Of a stretch of DNA of 64,000 nucleotides, positions 47,976 to 61,500 are shown one piece after another. Where the stretch lies: the NCBI RefSeq assembly GCF_009389715.1, contig NC_052396.1:17938131-18002130 (forward strand), written 5' to 3'. The DNA is from Phoenix dactylifera. Its lineage: Eukaryota; Streptophyta; Magnoliopsida; Arecales; Arecaceae. Under the pieces are notes generated by a model. The model was not told where the DNA came from. It saw nothing but the letters and a program-made list of their open reading frames with translations, and ran no database searches. Each line of letters begins with the position of its first letter. The first letter of the stretch is position 1. A program made the position numbers and the translations under genes.

Positions 47976-50900
47976 ATGCTGAGAGGGTTTCCTCTTCTTC
48001 TGCGGCCTCCCGTCTCCGCGCCAGAGCGCTGGTACGAACTAATCTCCAAGAGGACTCTAAGAAACTTATAGCTGTTATGATTTAGGGTTCCAGAATTCCA
48101 ATCTCTATGCACGCAAGATCGCTCTTCTTCTCTTGGGCAAACCATTAGATTGGAGTTTCTGGATTCCTTTGTTTTTACCTTTTTTGGCCTTGAGCTGAAT
48201 TCCGTTTAAAGGTTAAGTTCGAGTTGGGTATATATGTTTCGTATCCAAAATTTTGATTAAATAGAGTTATTTGGGTTTCTTTTTATTATCATGCATAATT
48301 TCTGATGAAGATTGCGAGATCGGTTTCTATTGTAAAATAACTTTAAATTAGTATTGATTTCGATGTCAATACTAGTGAAGGTCATTTGATGAAGTCTTTC
48401 TTTATAAAAATGAGATCTTGATCAGTTTCTTTGTACTCTCTTGGTATAGAGGTGTTGAGAATAATTTTTTTTCCTCCCTTTCCTTTATCTGTATATATTC
48501 TCTGTTTTACATGTTATGATGTTTGACTAGTTACTGTTGATGACTTGCTCCCGTTCTTTCTTTTGCTCTTTCCTTCTTTCTTTTGATTAATATAGTGGAA
48601 AGACACCTCCTTGTTTCAACAAAAATGAAATAAGAGAGAATCAGGGGGGGCTAAATCCTCAAAAAGAAGAAAGACAAGCGATAGAACTCTCTCCCACCAC
48701 CTTAAAAATAAAAAAAATGGACGAAGAGCAATCAAGCAATAGGACTTTCTCACCATCCCAAGCAAGAAGCAGTGATAGAATTCTCTTCAACCACTCCTAG
48801 CATGAAGCAGTGACAGAACTCTTTCCCTCTATCCTTAGCAAGCAGTGATAGAACTCTTTTTCAAGCCCCATAGTTCACAAAACCTGCATAGAAACTCATT
48901 TCCAAACTACAAAACAGGACATCTGCTCATGGCTATCAGATAACGACATTGTGGAGACCTTGTTGTCTAATCATGTGCCTATATCATCCCTGTCATTGTC
49001 CCTTGGCCTTTGTTGCTTTGAATGTCTTGTGTTTGAAGCACAACTTCTTCAGTCAAGTCAACCTCAAACTCAAATAGTTAAGTCCTTGAACTGAGACACA
49101 CCTTCGCCATTTTCCTTAGACAGCACCCCTGCTCTTCCCTTCCTTTCGAAGCCCAAGAGTCACTGATGGATATCGAGGTGTCAGGAGTATGACATCCATG
49201 CGACTCACTTCTGTCTTGCATCTTTCCAGTAGCCAAAACACCTCCAAGGCCATAGACATGGAGCCAATGAAGCATAAAATAATCAAGCACATATTTGGAT
49301 GGAACAACATGCAAAGGAGAAAATAAATGTCCTTGGCAGCCAATAAACACTTTTGAAGCTTGATGGGAGATGGTCCATGGGGAGATCTAGCATCCTACTT
49401 GGTTGAAAGCCCAAGCACATGAGCTGGTCTCTCCATGCCTCACTTAGTTGCAAATTCTTTAGATGAAGACCTCAAGCACAAGCTCTCCATGCAATGCATC
49501 CTCTCGTGCCTCACTCCCTAATGTAGGGGAAGGATCAGTCACAACTGCTTTCACGTTGATTGGCAAGTAGTGGGTTGCCAATATATGCAGAAGTGGCCCT
49601 TGCACTGGACATAGAATCTCCACCTGCGAACCTTAAATTGTTTTCCACAAACTACCCAACATCCTATTGTCTGCCAAAGCAACCTTCCTTGGCATAGTGA
49701 GCTTATTAGCTCAACCCCTTTATCCTTCCCTTTCTCCATTCCAGAAGAACAAGCATCAACTGTCCCCTGTATTACATGAATAGTCTCATCTAGCTTATAG
49801 AATCCATGTTGGATGCATATCTGAATTGGATACATGCTAGAAACTTGGATGCTTATCATTTCTTTTTTCTATTGTAGCTATTACAAATTTGTAAAGAGAT
49901 GGAGTTGTTCGAAAATGAACTCAACTTTTTACTATAATAATGTTACAAGTGACATATTATTCTTTTTAGAGATGGGTCAAGAATGTGGTCATTTAGGTAC
50001 TTTAATGGCATTGCAAAATGTCATTTCTCTAAAAACCCTAAGCTTTTTGGGAAGTTTCAATAAGAGATATGTATATCACATGACCTTAACAATTGATTTG
50101 ATTTAATTTTTTATAATATTTAAGTATATAATACTTTAATCTAAATTATTTCTGTATACATCCCTATATCTTCTTTTTCTCCTCTTGTTGAGGCACACAT
50201 ATTGGAGACATTATTGGATCCAGTTCTTGTGACTGTGTTCATGGAACACTAGCTACCCACCCCATCTAGCAATTACTAAGGACTCAACTTGACGGTGAAG
50301 TGGTTCATCTTGAGAACTATCCTTGCATCCCATCTTTTCCCGTGTCCCTCGTCTAGAATTGCTAAAATCACCATTGATCAAAGATGGGAAAGAAGCCTTA
50401 CTCTCCTTCAATCTACATTCTACAGCGAAGAGAAAATTAGATGTTAGAGCATATTGGAACTCAATGCATACTAGGTGCTTGGTTGGAGTGATAGAGCATG
50501 TCGATGATGTTAAACTAGTCCTTTTGGCTCAGCTGAGGGCAAGAGGACTGTAGATGCCCACAAGCATCATAGTGGAAGCAATTGTTTTGTCACTCACAAG
50601 CAAAGTACTCCTTCTGGTCACAAGGATAGCAACCGAAACCAGGGTGCTTCAGGGTTCTTTTCTCCTTTTCTATGCTTTCTATCTCACTAGTTGGAAATCT
50701 CCATTGGTTCCTTTTCATCTTCTCCTAACCATCCTGGAAAGAGTAGGAGTGGAGCATTGCCTCCTCTTGCTCCTCAATACTCTATGCCTCGACCCTTGAG
50801 GGCTCCCTTAGATGACAGCTTTTCAACTCTCCAAAGTGTCACTTCATAATGGGAGAGATCGAATTCCAAATATGTAGATGAAAGTCTGTGTAGGTATCCT

Positions 50901-53900
50901 CCTTGGACAATTGTTGAATACTTCTTGAGCTGATGACCTTAGGCTGAGTGAGGGAGGTGGTTTTAGAGAGGGAGGCTATAGTCAGTCTATTGAACGGGAA
51001 GTAGTAGAAAAAGAGTGTGAGGGGAAGAGAAGGGGGCTAGTTGTTGCTCTTACATGTGGCAATAATAGGATACAGATGGGATGAGTATATACATGATTTT
51101 TGATTGGGAGTGATCTTTTGAGATAGGCATTATGACCAATAGTAGGATATCAATGGGATAGTGATATAGGTAGAGGTGCCCTGCTCTAGAAGCACTAGCA
51201 ACATCTTATTTCTGTTAGGGAAAGGCCACTCGGTAAGAAGACTGTATATTGGAATGAAAATTGTGTGGGTGCATCACAAGGCAAAGTGGGACATCTGATT
51301 AATAATATTTGTCCGTGTCAATTTAATCATAGTTTATTGGTTAGTTCCCTTTCTGTTTTTAATGTAACACAGAGACCTTGTATGTTGCATTAGTGGAAAA
51401 TTACAATTATAATGAGAGTTAGTTTGAAGTCCTAGTCTAGTGTTAAAAGTTTGATGATTGTTCTAGATGGTTTAGGGTAAAAAACAGCCCAAAGTTTGAA
51501 CAATTAGTGAAAAACTTTGGGCAAGACTGGACACTTCATAAACTTTTCACTGGCTTAAGACTTGTGTGAACTGGAAACAATGCCATGTTACAGAAAGATT
51601 GTCAGAGCTGTTGAAAATTATGGTCTGCCATTCTTTTCATGTAGATGATGATTATTGATGAATCAGTCGTTTTCTGTCTTTTTTAATTTACTTATGAATT
51701 CTCAAGGTCTCCAAGAGTCCTAGGTCATTAAGGAGGCCTAGAGTCTATAAATATCTATTGTACCACACTATTCACACATGGTTAATAAATTTCAGGTTTG
51801 TGAGGCTTTTTTAAACACTTATTCCTTACGTGGTGCTGAATCCATGCAAAATACCACAATGCTCACTATGGTTCGCAAGTGGAGGCCTTGGTACTGACTC
51901 CAAGGACCAGAACAAACAACCCTCATGGAACATCAGTGTTGATTTAGTTTCTCCTCTTTTATATTGCTTCTGCTATTGCTGCTTTGCTAAAAATTGTATG
52001 CCATCTCTGCATGTTCCTGTACCAATTAGTATTAGATCAATCAGCTTACTCCTGCTTTTATCTTCTCTTTACTTTTGTGATAGCTTCTCTGAGTTCTTTG
52101 TGGTTTATTCTCCCAAAGTGGCCAGCACAATTGCGCCAGCTATTTGAAGGTTGAGCATATCCAACATATTGGTAAGGCTGGCCTATTTACATCAACTTAG
52201 GATTTGATAGACCTCGAAGCTGGCCACGTCACTAGCTAGTAAGATCCTGCATCAGATTACTCTTGAACATGAAATTCGTAAGGCAGAAAAGTTGAAAGTA
52301 TCCTCAAAAGGAAGAGCAGAAAATTATTCTTACGAATAATTAAAATAAATTAAATTATAATATTCTTGTAAAACTATGTAGATTGTATCTTGTGCTTGGT
52401 TTCATGTTTATGTATTTGATTGTGCCTTTGTTTTGAAATGGATTTCTTGCAGTGACAAGATTCATTGTTGGACATTCTATGCTTACTTAGTTACTCCATA
52501 TGCCCTGTCATATATCATGGACAATGCTGCAATCCATTCCGATGTGACCAGAAAATGATAGAGAACAGTTTGAATTTCTAGTGGGGGTTTTGTCACGCGG
52601 GGTTGGGGCGTGACAGGTTTTCATAGATCAAAGCCAAATTTTATGGTTTAGATGTTGGATTTGAAAATGAGTTATACAGAGGAAGTTGGAAAAGCAACTT
52701 TCACATATCTGTTCAGTAGACTGGGGTTGTTAATATCAAGAGAAAAAGTCTAGGGGTTAAGGTATTAGGGGGTCAAAGGAAATGGATAGGCCTCCATAGG
52801 AAAACAGTTATGGAGATTGAAAAACTGGGATGGAGTAGAATCACAACAATAGGAATGGATCAAGGTTGCCAACATGCAGGCCCAGTGGGTTTTGGAAAGG
52901 AATTGAAAAAGACTGTTTGCTTGGAGTTGGCAATAGCAATGGTTTGGGGAAAGGTGTCAGGGCGAGTTTTTGGTTAGATAGGATATGGAATTTATGGAGG
53001 TGACTTTGTTAAAATATTTTTCATTGAAGGTGTCCCATCATGGCTACTTGCATTGACTTTGCCCTCATTTGAAGAGAATTGGGAGAATTATGGCTTATGC
53101 ACTATGTTCGAAGAAAAGAGACGAGAATTTTTCAAAAGTGTAAGTAATTAGATGGTATGTGGTAGGATGCACCTTCTTGCAATTATCATGAGACTGGGGA
53201 AGATATACTATTTTTTTGCAGCGAAAACTAAATTTTTCCTCTCTTTTGGCATTCTCTATTTATTTTGCATTCTTCCCCATTTTGCTGTTAATATGCTTCA
53301 TCATTTAGTTGAGGATGAGACTTTTGCTGAATTATTTTCTTAAAAAATAGGATCCTTATGTGAAAACAAATATTTCTGAAAATTCCACTTAATCTAAACA
53401 TTTTATATTTCAGAAACTGACAGTTATACAGTTTTAGAAATTTGTCAGTTTTTCCTATTAGATAGCTTAATCTTGGGTTGCCATCATAAATATTAATGAC
53501 TGCTTTTTAAAATTGATGTTGTTTCTGCTTTAATACTGGGAGCTGTTACAATGCATTGCACACCGGTGTCATCCTTTCTGCAATCTTTATCATTATTGAA
53601 GATGTTAAAATTTTCAGTTAGACAAATGAAAATAAAATTGCAAGATGCTTCCTTCCAATAGACTGTTGACAGTCAATTGTTCAGGAGGATTTGCAAGAGC
53701 AAGATGAGTGGAATGCCAAAGCCTATCTGTCTGAAGTTTATTTCTTTGGAAGATGGAGAATTTACAACAAAAAATACTTCGAGTGGTATGTTTATTCATT
53801 TGCTCTTTTGACAGTTAATTGTTAGAGATAACATATAGTCATTCGAATCTTAACAATTGTTGTTGTTTTTGGCCACTTTATTTTTTTATTTTTCTATGAT

Positions 53901-56900
53901 TTAAGGGGTCATCCTTTGACAATGATGTGAGTGAAAGTATCACTTAAGCTAGACATAATCAAAATTCTCAAAAGTGTTACAGTATTCTCTAGATATGGGC
54001 TGGTAGTCTGCTTGGCTTTTCTGAAATATTCTCGTTGGAGGATTTGTTTTCTTTTGCTGTTTTCTTCTTGGCATGCTATTTATGCCTTCTAACATGAACT
54101 TGCTTTGAGAAATTGGGGTGTGATGATTTTGTTTCTGCAGTTCAGAAGTAAGGATTTTGTGTATTTCTCTGTGATTAAAATTTTTAGGTTGTGAACTCAC
54201 ATTTTTTCACATGAGAAGACAAAATATTAGAAATATCAACGCTCACGCAGATGTATTTTGTTACCAGTAAATTCTCTATCAAAGTTAGGGTCGTATGGTT
54301 GTGTCACATTATAATGTTGTAGAATTGTTAGGTTGTGAGGCCGGCTTTCTTACATTGAAGCTACTAAACCCTTTCATTTGCTATTAATAATTATTTAGTT
54401 CTGTTGTTGGAAGAATGCTAACTTCTTTGGTTCTTTAATTTCCTTCATTGTCCAAAAAAGACCACATACACCAATTCTGTTAGCAATCCCCTCCTTCCCA
54501 CCCACTAAATGGTGTTATCATGGTACAAAAATGAATGGAGTTCTCAATGAGGCATTTAAGAGCTCTAGGGTTCATCTAGATCCCACATTTACATGAACAG
54601 CCATCACCACAATCCACCACCTCCTTTTGGTTGTGTGGTTTGATCTAGATGAGATGGCCCTTAGGCTTTTTATGGAACTCCATATCTGACGTGTGTTGTT
54701 TTGGTAAGAACAAGGTCTCAAGTACTGCTGCCTCCGGCATAGCAAATATGGTGCTTTGCCATGCCAATGCATTTGCTAGGCCAAAAAAAAAAAGATGATT
54801 TACTAGGTGCCATGCCAACCCTATGCCAATGCCAGAATTGGCTTGAAACAGCACAAGAAATGTGGTGCCTTGCTGTGCCAATGCATTTTCCGGGCCATGT
54901 CAAGAAAAGAACTCAGAAATTTCAAAAGCCTTCTATAAAAAAAATTAAAAGATGATTTACTAGGTTCCATCCAACACTGTGCCAATGCCAGTAATGGCTT
55001 GAAACGCTACGCACTGGGTGGCATGGGCTGGCACTTGGTACCTTGGGTGACGCTGCAAGAGATGGTAGATGATGCGTCGTACCCAAGGTTTTTAATTGTA
55101 GCATAGTAATATAATCTTCTATTGAAAAGACCAAAGGAGCAAATTTTCTCCCACTGAAAAAGGTCTTGCAACTGTATCAATTTTCCATAAAAATCCAATT
55201 AATTATTGATTTTGCAAGAAAGATCATTTTTTTTCACAAAATGATACACGTTTTAGGGTCGTTGTATGATTTTACCCCTGGATTTAAGTACAAGGCATGG
55301 GATACACGTTTTAGACTACTGCTCACCTTGTACTTATCTTCAGTGACAAAATCTTTGAAGGCATCCTTCTGCCAAAAAAGAAAATCTGACCTTTTCTTGC
55401 AAACTCAATAATTAAGTGGATTTTTTATTCAACATCCACTTCAACTATTTATAACCAGTGGAAGGTTAAGGTAGGCATGGTTGTAAAGAATTTATTATGA
55501 TGCTGTACTATCTTATGCTTTTGGGTTAGAACTATGAAAAATACACAAGGAATGGTTGTAAAGAATTTGTTGTGATGCTGCACTATCTTATGATTTTGTG
55601 TTAGAACTATGCAAAATACACATGCATTTCTACCACTGGTGAAATTCACCTTTGATTCCTTTATATTGATGCTGCACATTGGATGAGCTAGAAGGATCTG
55701 AGATGAAGAATATTGCTACTTATGCCCTCTCTATTGTTAGACTCACTTGTTCTGTCACTTTCTAGAATGTGTCTAGAGAACTCGAGTGGAGTGAGTCGAC
55801 CAACAGGATGTATTCATTTAAGTTATCAGAATGTAAAGTTAGGGAAAGAACACTCATCACACTGTTGGGGGCCCCACTGTTATCTTATCATTTCTAGGGA
55901 ATTTTTGGGCCCTTATTTTATGCCATCACAAAAAGTGGTTCACCAGTGAACTGTTTAAGAAATTTTTCCACAAGATCAAGAGCCTCTTGAGTAATCACAA
56001 GATTTCATCTAGTCTTATTTTTTGTAATATCATATATATCACTAATCTTAATCTGTCATACATGCATTACATGTGCTCAAATATGGTGCACCCATATTTA
56101 AGTACATTCATACAAACATAGCATTAAGAAGAAACTGTATTTCATCTCATCAGGGTCTACATTTTGGATCCTATTTCATTGTTTGTTCCTATCTAGGTCA
56201 ATTGAAAATTTTAATGTTGTAAGAGCTGCGCACATATTAATGTCTAGTTAGTAGAATTTGTAGGATAGTTACTTTTTTTTTTTTGTTGCTAGAATGTCAA
56301 AATTGATGCATCCTACATGTACTTTTTTAGGATGGTCTTTGAGAAGCAAAGTTGGGTTTTGGAGAGTGCACACTTTGTACCAAAGCAGCCAGTTTATGAG
56401 GCGTAAACATTAATATATGTAGGATAACTTTACAGACCATGATAAGCATGATTTTTTCCCCAAGTGCTTTAACTCACACAGTATTCTTGTTTATCAATTC
56501 ATTAAATTTTAAGAAACAGATCAATATATTGCCAAATCTGCCTCATCCTTCTTTAGCTGATAAGATGATAGTTTCATGCAGCCTTCCATACTCACAAAAT
56601 TTAATCTTCTTAGAAGATTTTAGGGCAAGTTGATCCATTGATAACCATGGAGAGAGTAATTTTGGTGAAGTTTTCTTAAGAATAACTACATCAATCAATC
56701 ATCATTTGGCATGGCTAGCATGTGCAAAATCACTGGAGGTATAAAAAATCATTTATCATTTGGCATGTTTTACAATGAACTCAATATAATTTAATGGGTC
56801 CCTTGCAGTAGGTATAAAAGAATCCCTTGATGACAGCATTAAATTTCTACCAACACAAAATGCATGCTAAACATGGTCTATAAAAAAAATAGATATCACA

Positions 56901-58477
56901 AAATGTAGGGCATTGAGATGAAATTGTGACATCATTATATGTTTCAATCAAGTGTATAGGAATGTAAAAAGTATATAGAAAACAACTAATTTCAAACATA
57001 AAAGATATTTGATATCAGACTTAAAATTGTCTCGTGTTTCCATTGATAAAAAAATTGTCTCATGTTTCCACACCAAATTAAGAATAATGTAGGATCAATT
57101 AAACATGACTTCTTGCTTTTTATTTTGTGGTCTCATGATGAGTAGGATAAGTGGTAAAGGCTTCTAAGTGAGCTTTTAAATGCTCCGCATTCAACAAATT
57201 ATGAAGAAGAAGATCACCATGCAACTAGTGAAACTAATTTTGAGTTATTTAACTCTTTTATGATGTTTCCACGGGATGTTAGCTTAAATTTTTTCCATGG
57301 GAACAAAAATTTATGATGTTTCCTTTATCAATTCATTGCTAACAACTCATAGGCACTTTGAATTTCAGAAATTCCCCATGCTGTAAATGTTTGAGTTCCA
57401 TTTTAACACTACAAGTTACCATAATAATAACATTGCCATACCTATGCTTGTTAAAAATTTGCACATTATTTTTGTTTAATGAACAAACAGTTTTTCTGGC
57501 CCTTCTTCGTGATTGCACTTAGTTTCTAATTGACATGCCAAAATTTTTTTCCAGGTTTCAAATTCCGCCTTGTATCATATAATATTTTAGCCCAGGTATG
57601 CGACCTGTTCTAAGAGTATTTTACTTCCAAAAACAATGTTTTCATAACATTTGTTACTTGATGTTTTTGTTATGATTTTGTCTTGGTAATTGAAGGACCA
57701 AGTGAAATAGAAGTGACCTTTTAATGTATAGCTGTTCACATATTCATTTTAATTGTAATACAGATACTTTTGGAAAATAAAAGAATTATAAGTTGAATTA
57801 TTGTGTATGTCTATCCTGCTCATGTTTAATGTGATTCTTTTTGTATCTGCATGATATCATGATCTACTATAGGCTTGAATAATTTGTAGTAGTTCTACCA
57901 TCTTTCTGTACATCTATATACAAGAGGTCACATCTTTTTATTACATCTCTCATCTACAAGTTTATTCATAATGAAGGAAGCTAAAACAGCATGCCAAACC
58001 ATGACAAAACTTGGTACACAGTCAGACAAGAAGAGATGCTAGTTTAATTAATCCTGAATATTTTATGCTGATTGTTATTTAACATTTGCATTTCTCAGTT
58101 TGAAGTAACTTGTCATTTAAATTAACGTTACACAGCTATCTATATAAATACTAACAACACAAACAAGCTCGAAATAAAACTACAAAAGGATATAAGACTG
58201 TTCACACATTAACAAAATGTAGGTCTTGTCACATTTTGCCAGTAGTACAGGAAACAGCTCAATGCTCCCATGCTATGATTCACCTTCATTGTAACCTTTG
58301 GTTCGATTGGATGTCTCTCTATATACAGATATACACGCACATATATATCTATATATATACATATACACACACACACACACACATATATACACACACACAC
58401 ACATATACATATATCTATATATAGAGAGATGTATAAATATCTATTAGATGTATATATATCTATATATATCTATATCT

Positions 58478-58568
<91 letters not shown>

Positions 58569-61500
58569 GTACTGTGGAGAGTTAGACTACTAGTGAGGGG
58601 TTAAACCCCAAGAGGAAAAAAAAAAAGATTAACAAGAACGAACATAGCAGCAATCCATAAACTCATTGAAATAGCAAACCAAGCTCAGAATGAAGAGTGG
58701 AACTAGCAGGTACATCTATATCCATATGCCTTCCAGCTAGCCGTTCTGCAGCATAATTAGCTTCCTGAAGTTTATGGTGGGCCCTGAAAAACTGGAGAAT
58801 GGATATAGCTTGATGAGTATCTCTGAGTAGAGGATGAGTACCATGTGTAAGAGGCACTATTGATCCAATTTACTGTAGTGATTGAATCACCATAACTTTG
58901 CTACATCTTAGAGTATAAATGGCTACCATCAGTGCCTCCAAAGCAGCTCGTAGTTCAGAGATTGGCATAGAAGATGCATGAAAAGGTCTTGAACCTGCTA
59001 ATAGGACCTGACCAAAGTGATTTCTAACAATGAGTCCAGCTCCAGCTTGTCCATCTTTAAATAAGCCATCAAAATTTACTTTCCCTATCCCATGGGGAGG
59101 GGTACCCAACAGACCATAGTTGAAGGGGAAGGGAGTGAGCTCCTGGAGCTGTAGGTATCCCAATGTCATAGGTCACTATTCAAGTTAGAAGATTGTGCCT
59201 CATAAAATTCATATGCAAGTCGGATGGCCAGGTTGGCAATTGGGTGTGGGATGGAAGCCCTGTTATGTGAAAGCTTTTCATTCCTGGAACTCTATAAAAG
59301 CCAATCACAGTGTGAAGCGATAGATTGTTGATGACCAGAACTCCCATCAGAAATGCAGCTTTGCAAAGATTTAATGGAGTCAAAATTATAAGAAGCAGAA
59401 AGCTTTGATCTAATATGGATCCAAGTGGCTCTAGCTGCACGACAATTTACAGAGATATGTTTGATGACCTCAATTCCACTGATGTCACAATGGACTGATT
59501 GATGATTAATCTAGCCTCTTTGTGTCATGAGAGTTTTAGAGGGGAGCTGATGCCCAGCAATTTTCCGCCAAAATGTTTGAACCCTTGGAGCAGCTAAATT
59601 ATTCCAAAACAAAGAAAAGGTAGTGTATGCGAATCAGAATTATACCTCAGAGCTTTATAGACATCCAGAGCCTTCATATACTTAGAGGCAGTTTTGCACC
59701 AGACCAGTCTATTATCACATTGAAATCTTGGTATAGCCAAGCCAAAGAAGTGATTTCAGCAACAAGTTCTGATTGAAAGATCTCCTGTGATAGCTGCGAA
59801 TTCCAGGTGTGGTAGTTAGTAACTTAGCACGCCTTGGCAAACAATAGCAGATCATCAGCAACCAACAAGTATGATATTCAAGGACCGCCATGCCCTGGCT
59901 GAAACACTTTGAATGTACCCCTATTTACAGCATTATTTGAGGTTCTAGAGAGCTTATCTGAACAAGGTATAAACAGAAGAGGAGAAAAGGGCCAAGCTTG
60001 TCGCATACCCAAGATTGAAGAGAAGCACGATTAAGGAGCACCATTTATAAACGAACGTGATTACAAACACATTCAAGTGTTGAAGCACTCAGCAAAATAG
60101 TTCCATTTAACCCTATCATTGGTTCTCTCCGTGTCAGTCTTGATCACCATCAATGAATTTCTCTTTGAAGCTTCTTCCATTGAGTGCATAATTTCTTGGG
60201 CAATCATCACATTGTTAGTAATACCTCAATTCTGAATGAAAGCCCCTGCTCTTCAGAGATTAGGAGAAACATAAGCTCTCTAATTCTATTTACCAAAATG
60301 TGCCCCCTATGCTAGAGAAAAATTTATCTTGATCGTTTCAGGAATGATTTCTGTAATTCTGGTAGTGACTTGAATAATAAAATTAGTCATGCAATTATTA
60401 GAATGTCCAAAAACTCAACACTAGCCTACTGTCGGACTATTTATTCTAACATGTTAAAGAATAAAGATATTCGTAGGCACAGATGAAGCTGGGTGCTGAG
60501 CTTGTATGGCTGTCATCATGTACAGTTGTCTAGGCATACTAGAGTGGTTCAACCTGACACATGGGTTTGTTCTCCTTTGATGATCAATACTATGCAGCTA
60601 TACCAATAAAATCATATTTTTGGAAAAGATACATAAATTCCATTTGCTTGGTGGTCCTCATACTTGTGGGGCTAATTGTTCACTATCATTCATTGTTCAC
60701 ATTGGAATGGATCACAGCTGATCCATGATATATGACAAGTAGATATAGAATGTTCAAAAGTGAATTTTGTCACTGCAATTAATCCATTTTGCAACAAATG
60801 CGTGATCAGGTACATATTCATGAATCGAAGCACTTGAGATGGTTTGCAGAATCTTACAACTACACTATAGTAGGATAGTGTATTTTAAGTATTCCTAAGA
60901 AGGATTTCCTGTTCTTCTTTTAAGAAATTCACATTCTAGAGTAATCTAACTTAGGAACTTATTGTCTAGCAAACTAAATAGGCCAACTTCAAGATCTACC
61001 AAATCCTAAGTTTATGCAAGTAAGACAGCCTTACAAACAAGATTTCGAATGTCATTATTGGACCTTGTACAGTTTTTTTTTTTTTTTTTTTGGGGGGGGG
61101 GGGGGATTGTATGGTACCGGGTACCAACACACAGTTATAAGACTGCATCTCATGCCAATACACTGTAGCGATTCCGAAAACTTGCTGGAACAGTATAGTG
61201 CCATTTGTGCTGTCCCGTTCTGGTGGTATTCGAAATCTTGCTTACAAATTTCTTGGACATGCTCAACCTTCAGATAGCTGGTGTGATTGTGCTTGGTTGC
61301 TTGTCACTTTGGGAGCACGAACCTTCAAATGCCGAGATGTGGTTAGAGGGTTTCTTGTTCATCTTGACATAGAATCGCAAGCATCAATTCCCATTTACTT
61401 TCTGAATTCTAAGATTCCTCACTGATCTTCCTTTCTCTTGTTTGATTTTTTGGTGCGTTATCACAGCTGTCCAACCACATTCCTTTGTGAAATCACTATC

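Noticed and set aside
49078..49859. Minus-strand open frames of 75-102 residues
   Set aside because: No domain, no consistent splice pattern, and they lie inside a CCR4-4 intron.
51690..52150. Possible LTR with a TATAAATA box followed by a TGGTGCTGAATC primer-site-like word
   Set aside because: I found no second LTR copy, no polypurine tract and no retroviral-type protein, so an LTR element cannot be supported.
58236..58424. Tyr/Thr-His repeat peptide
   Set aside because: It translates the AC/AT microsatellite.
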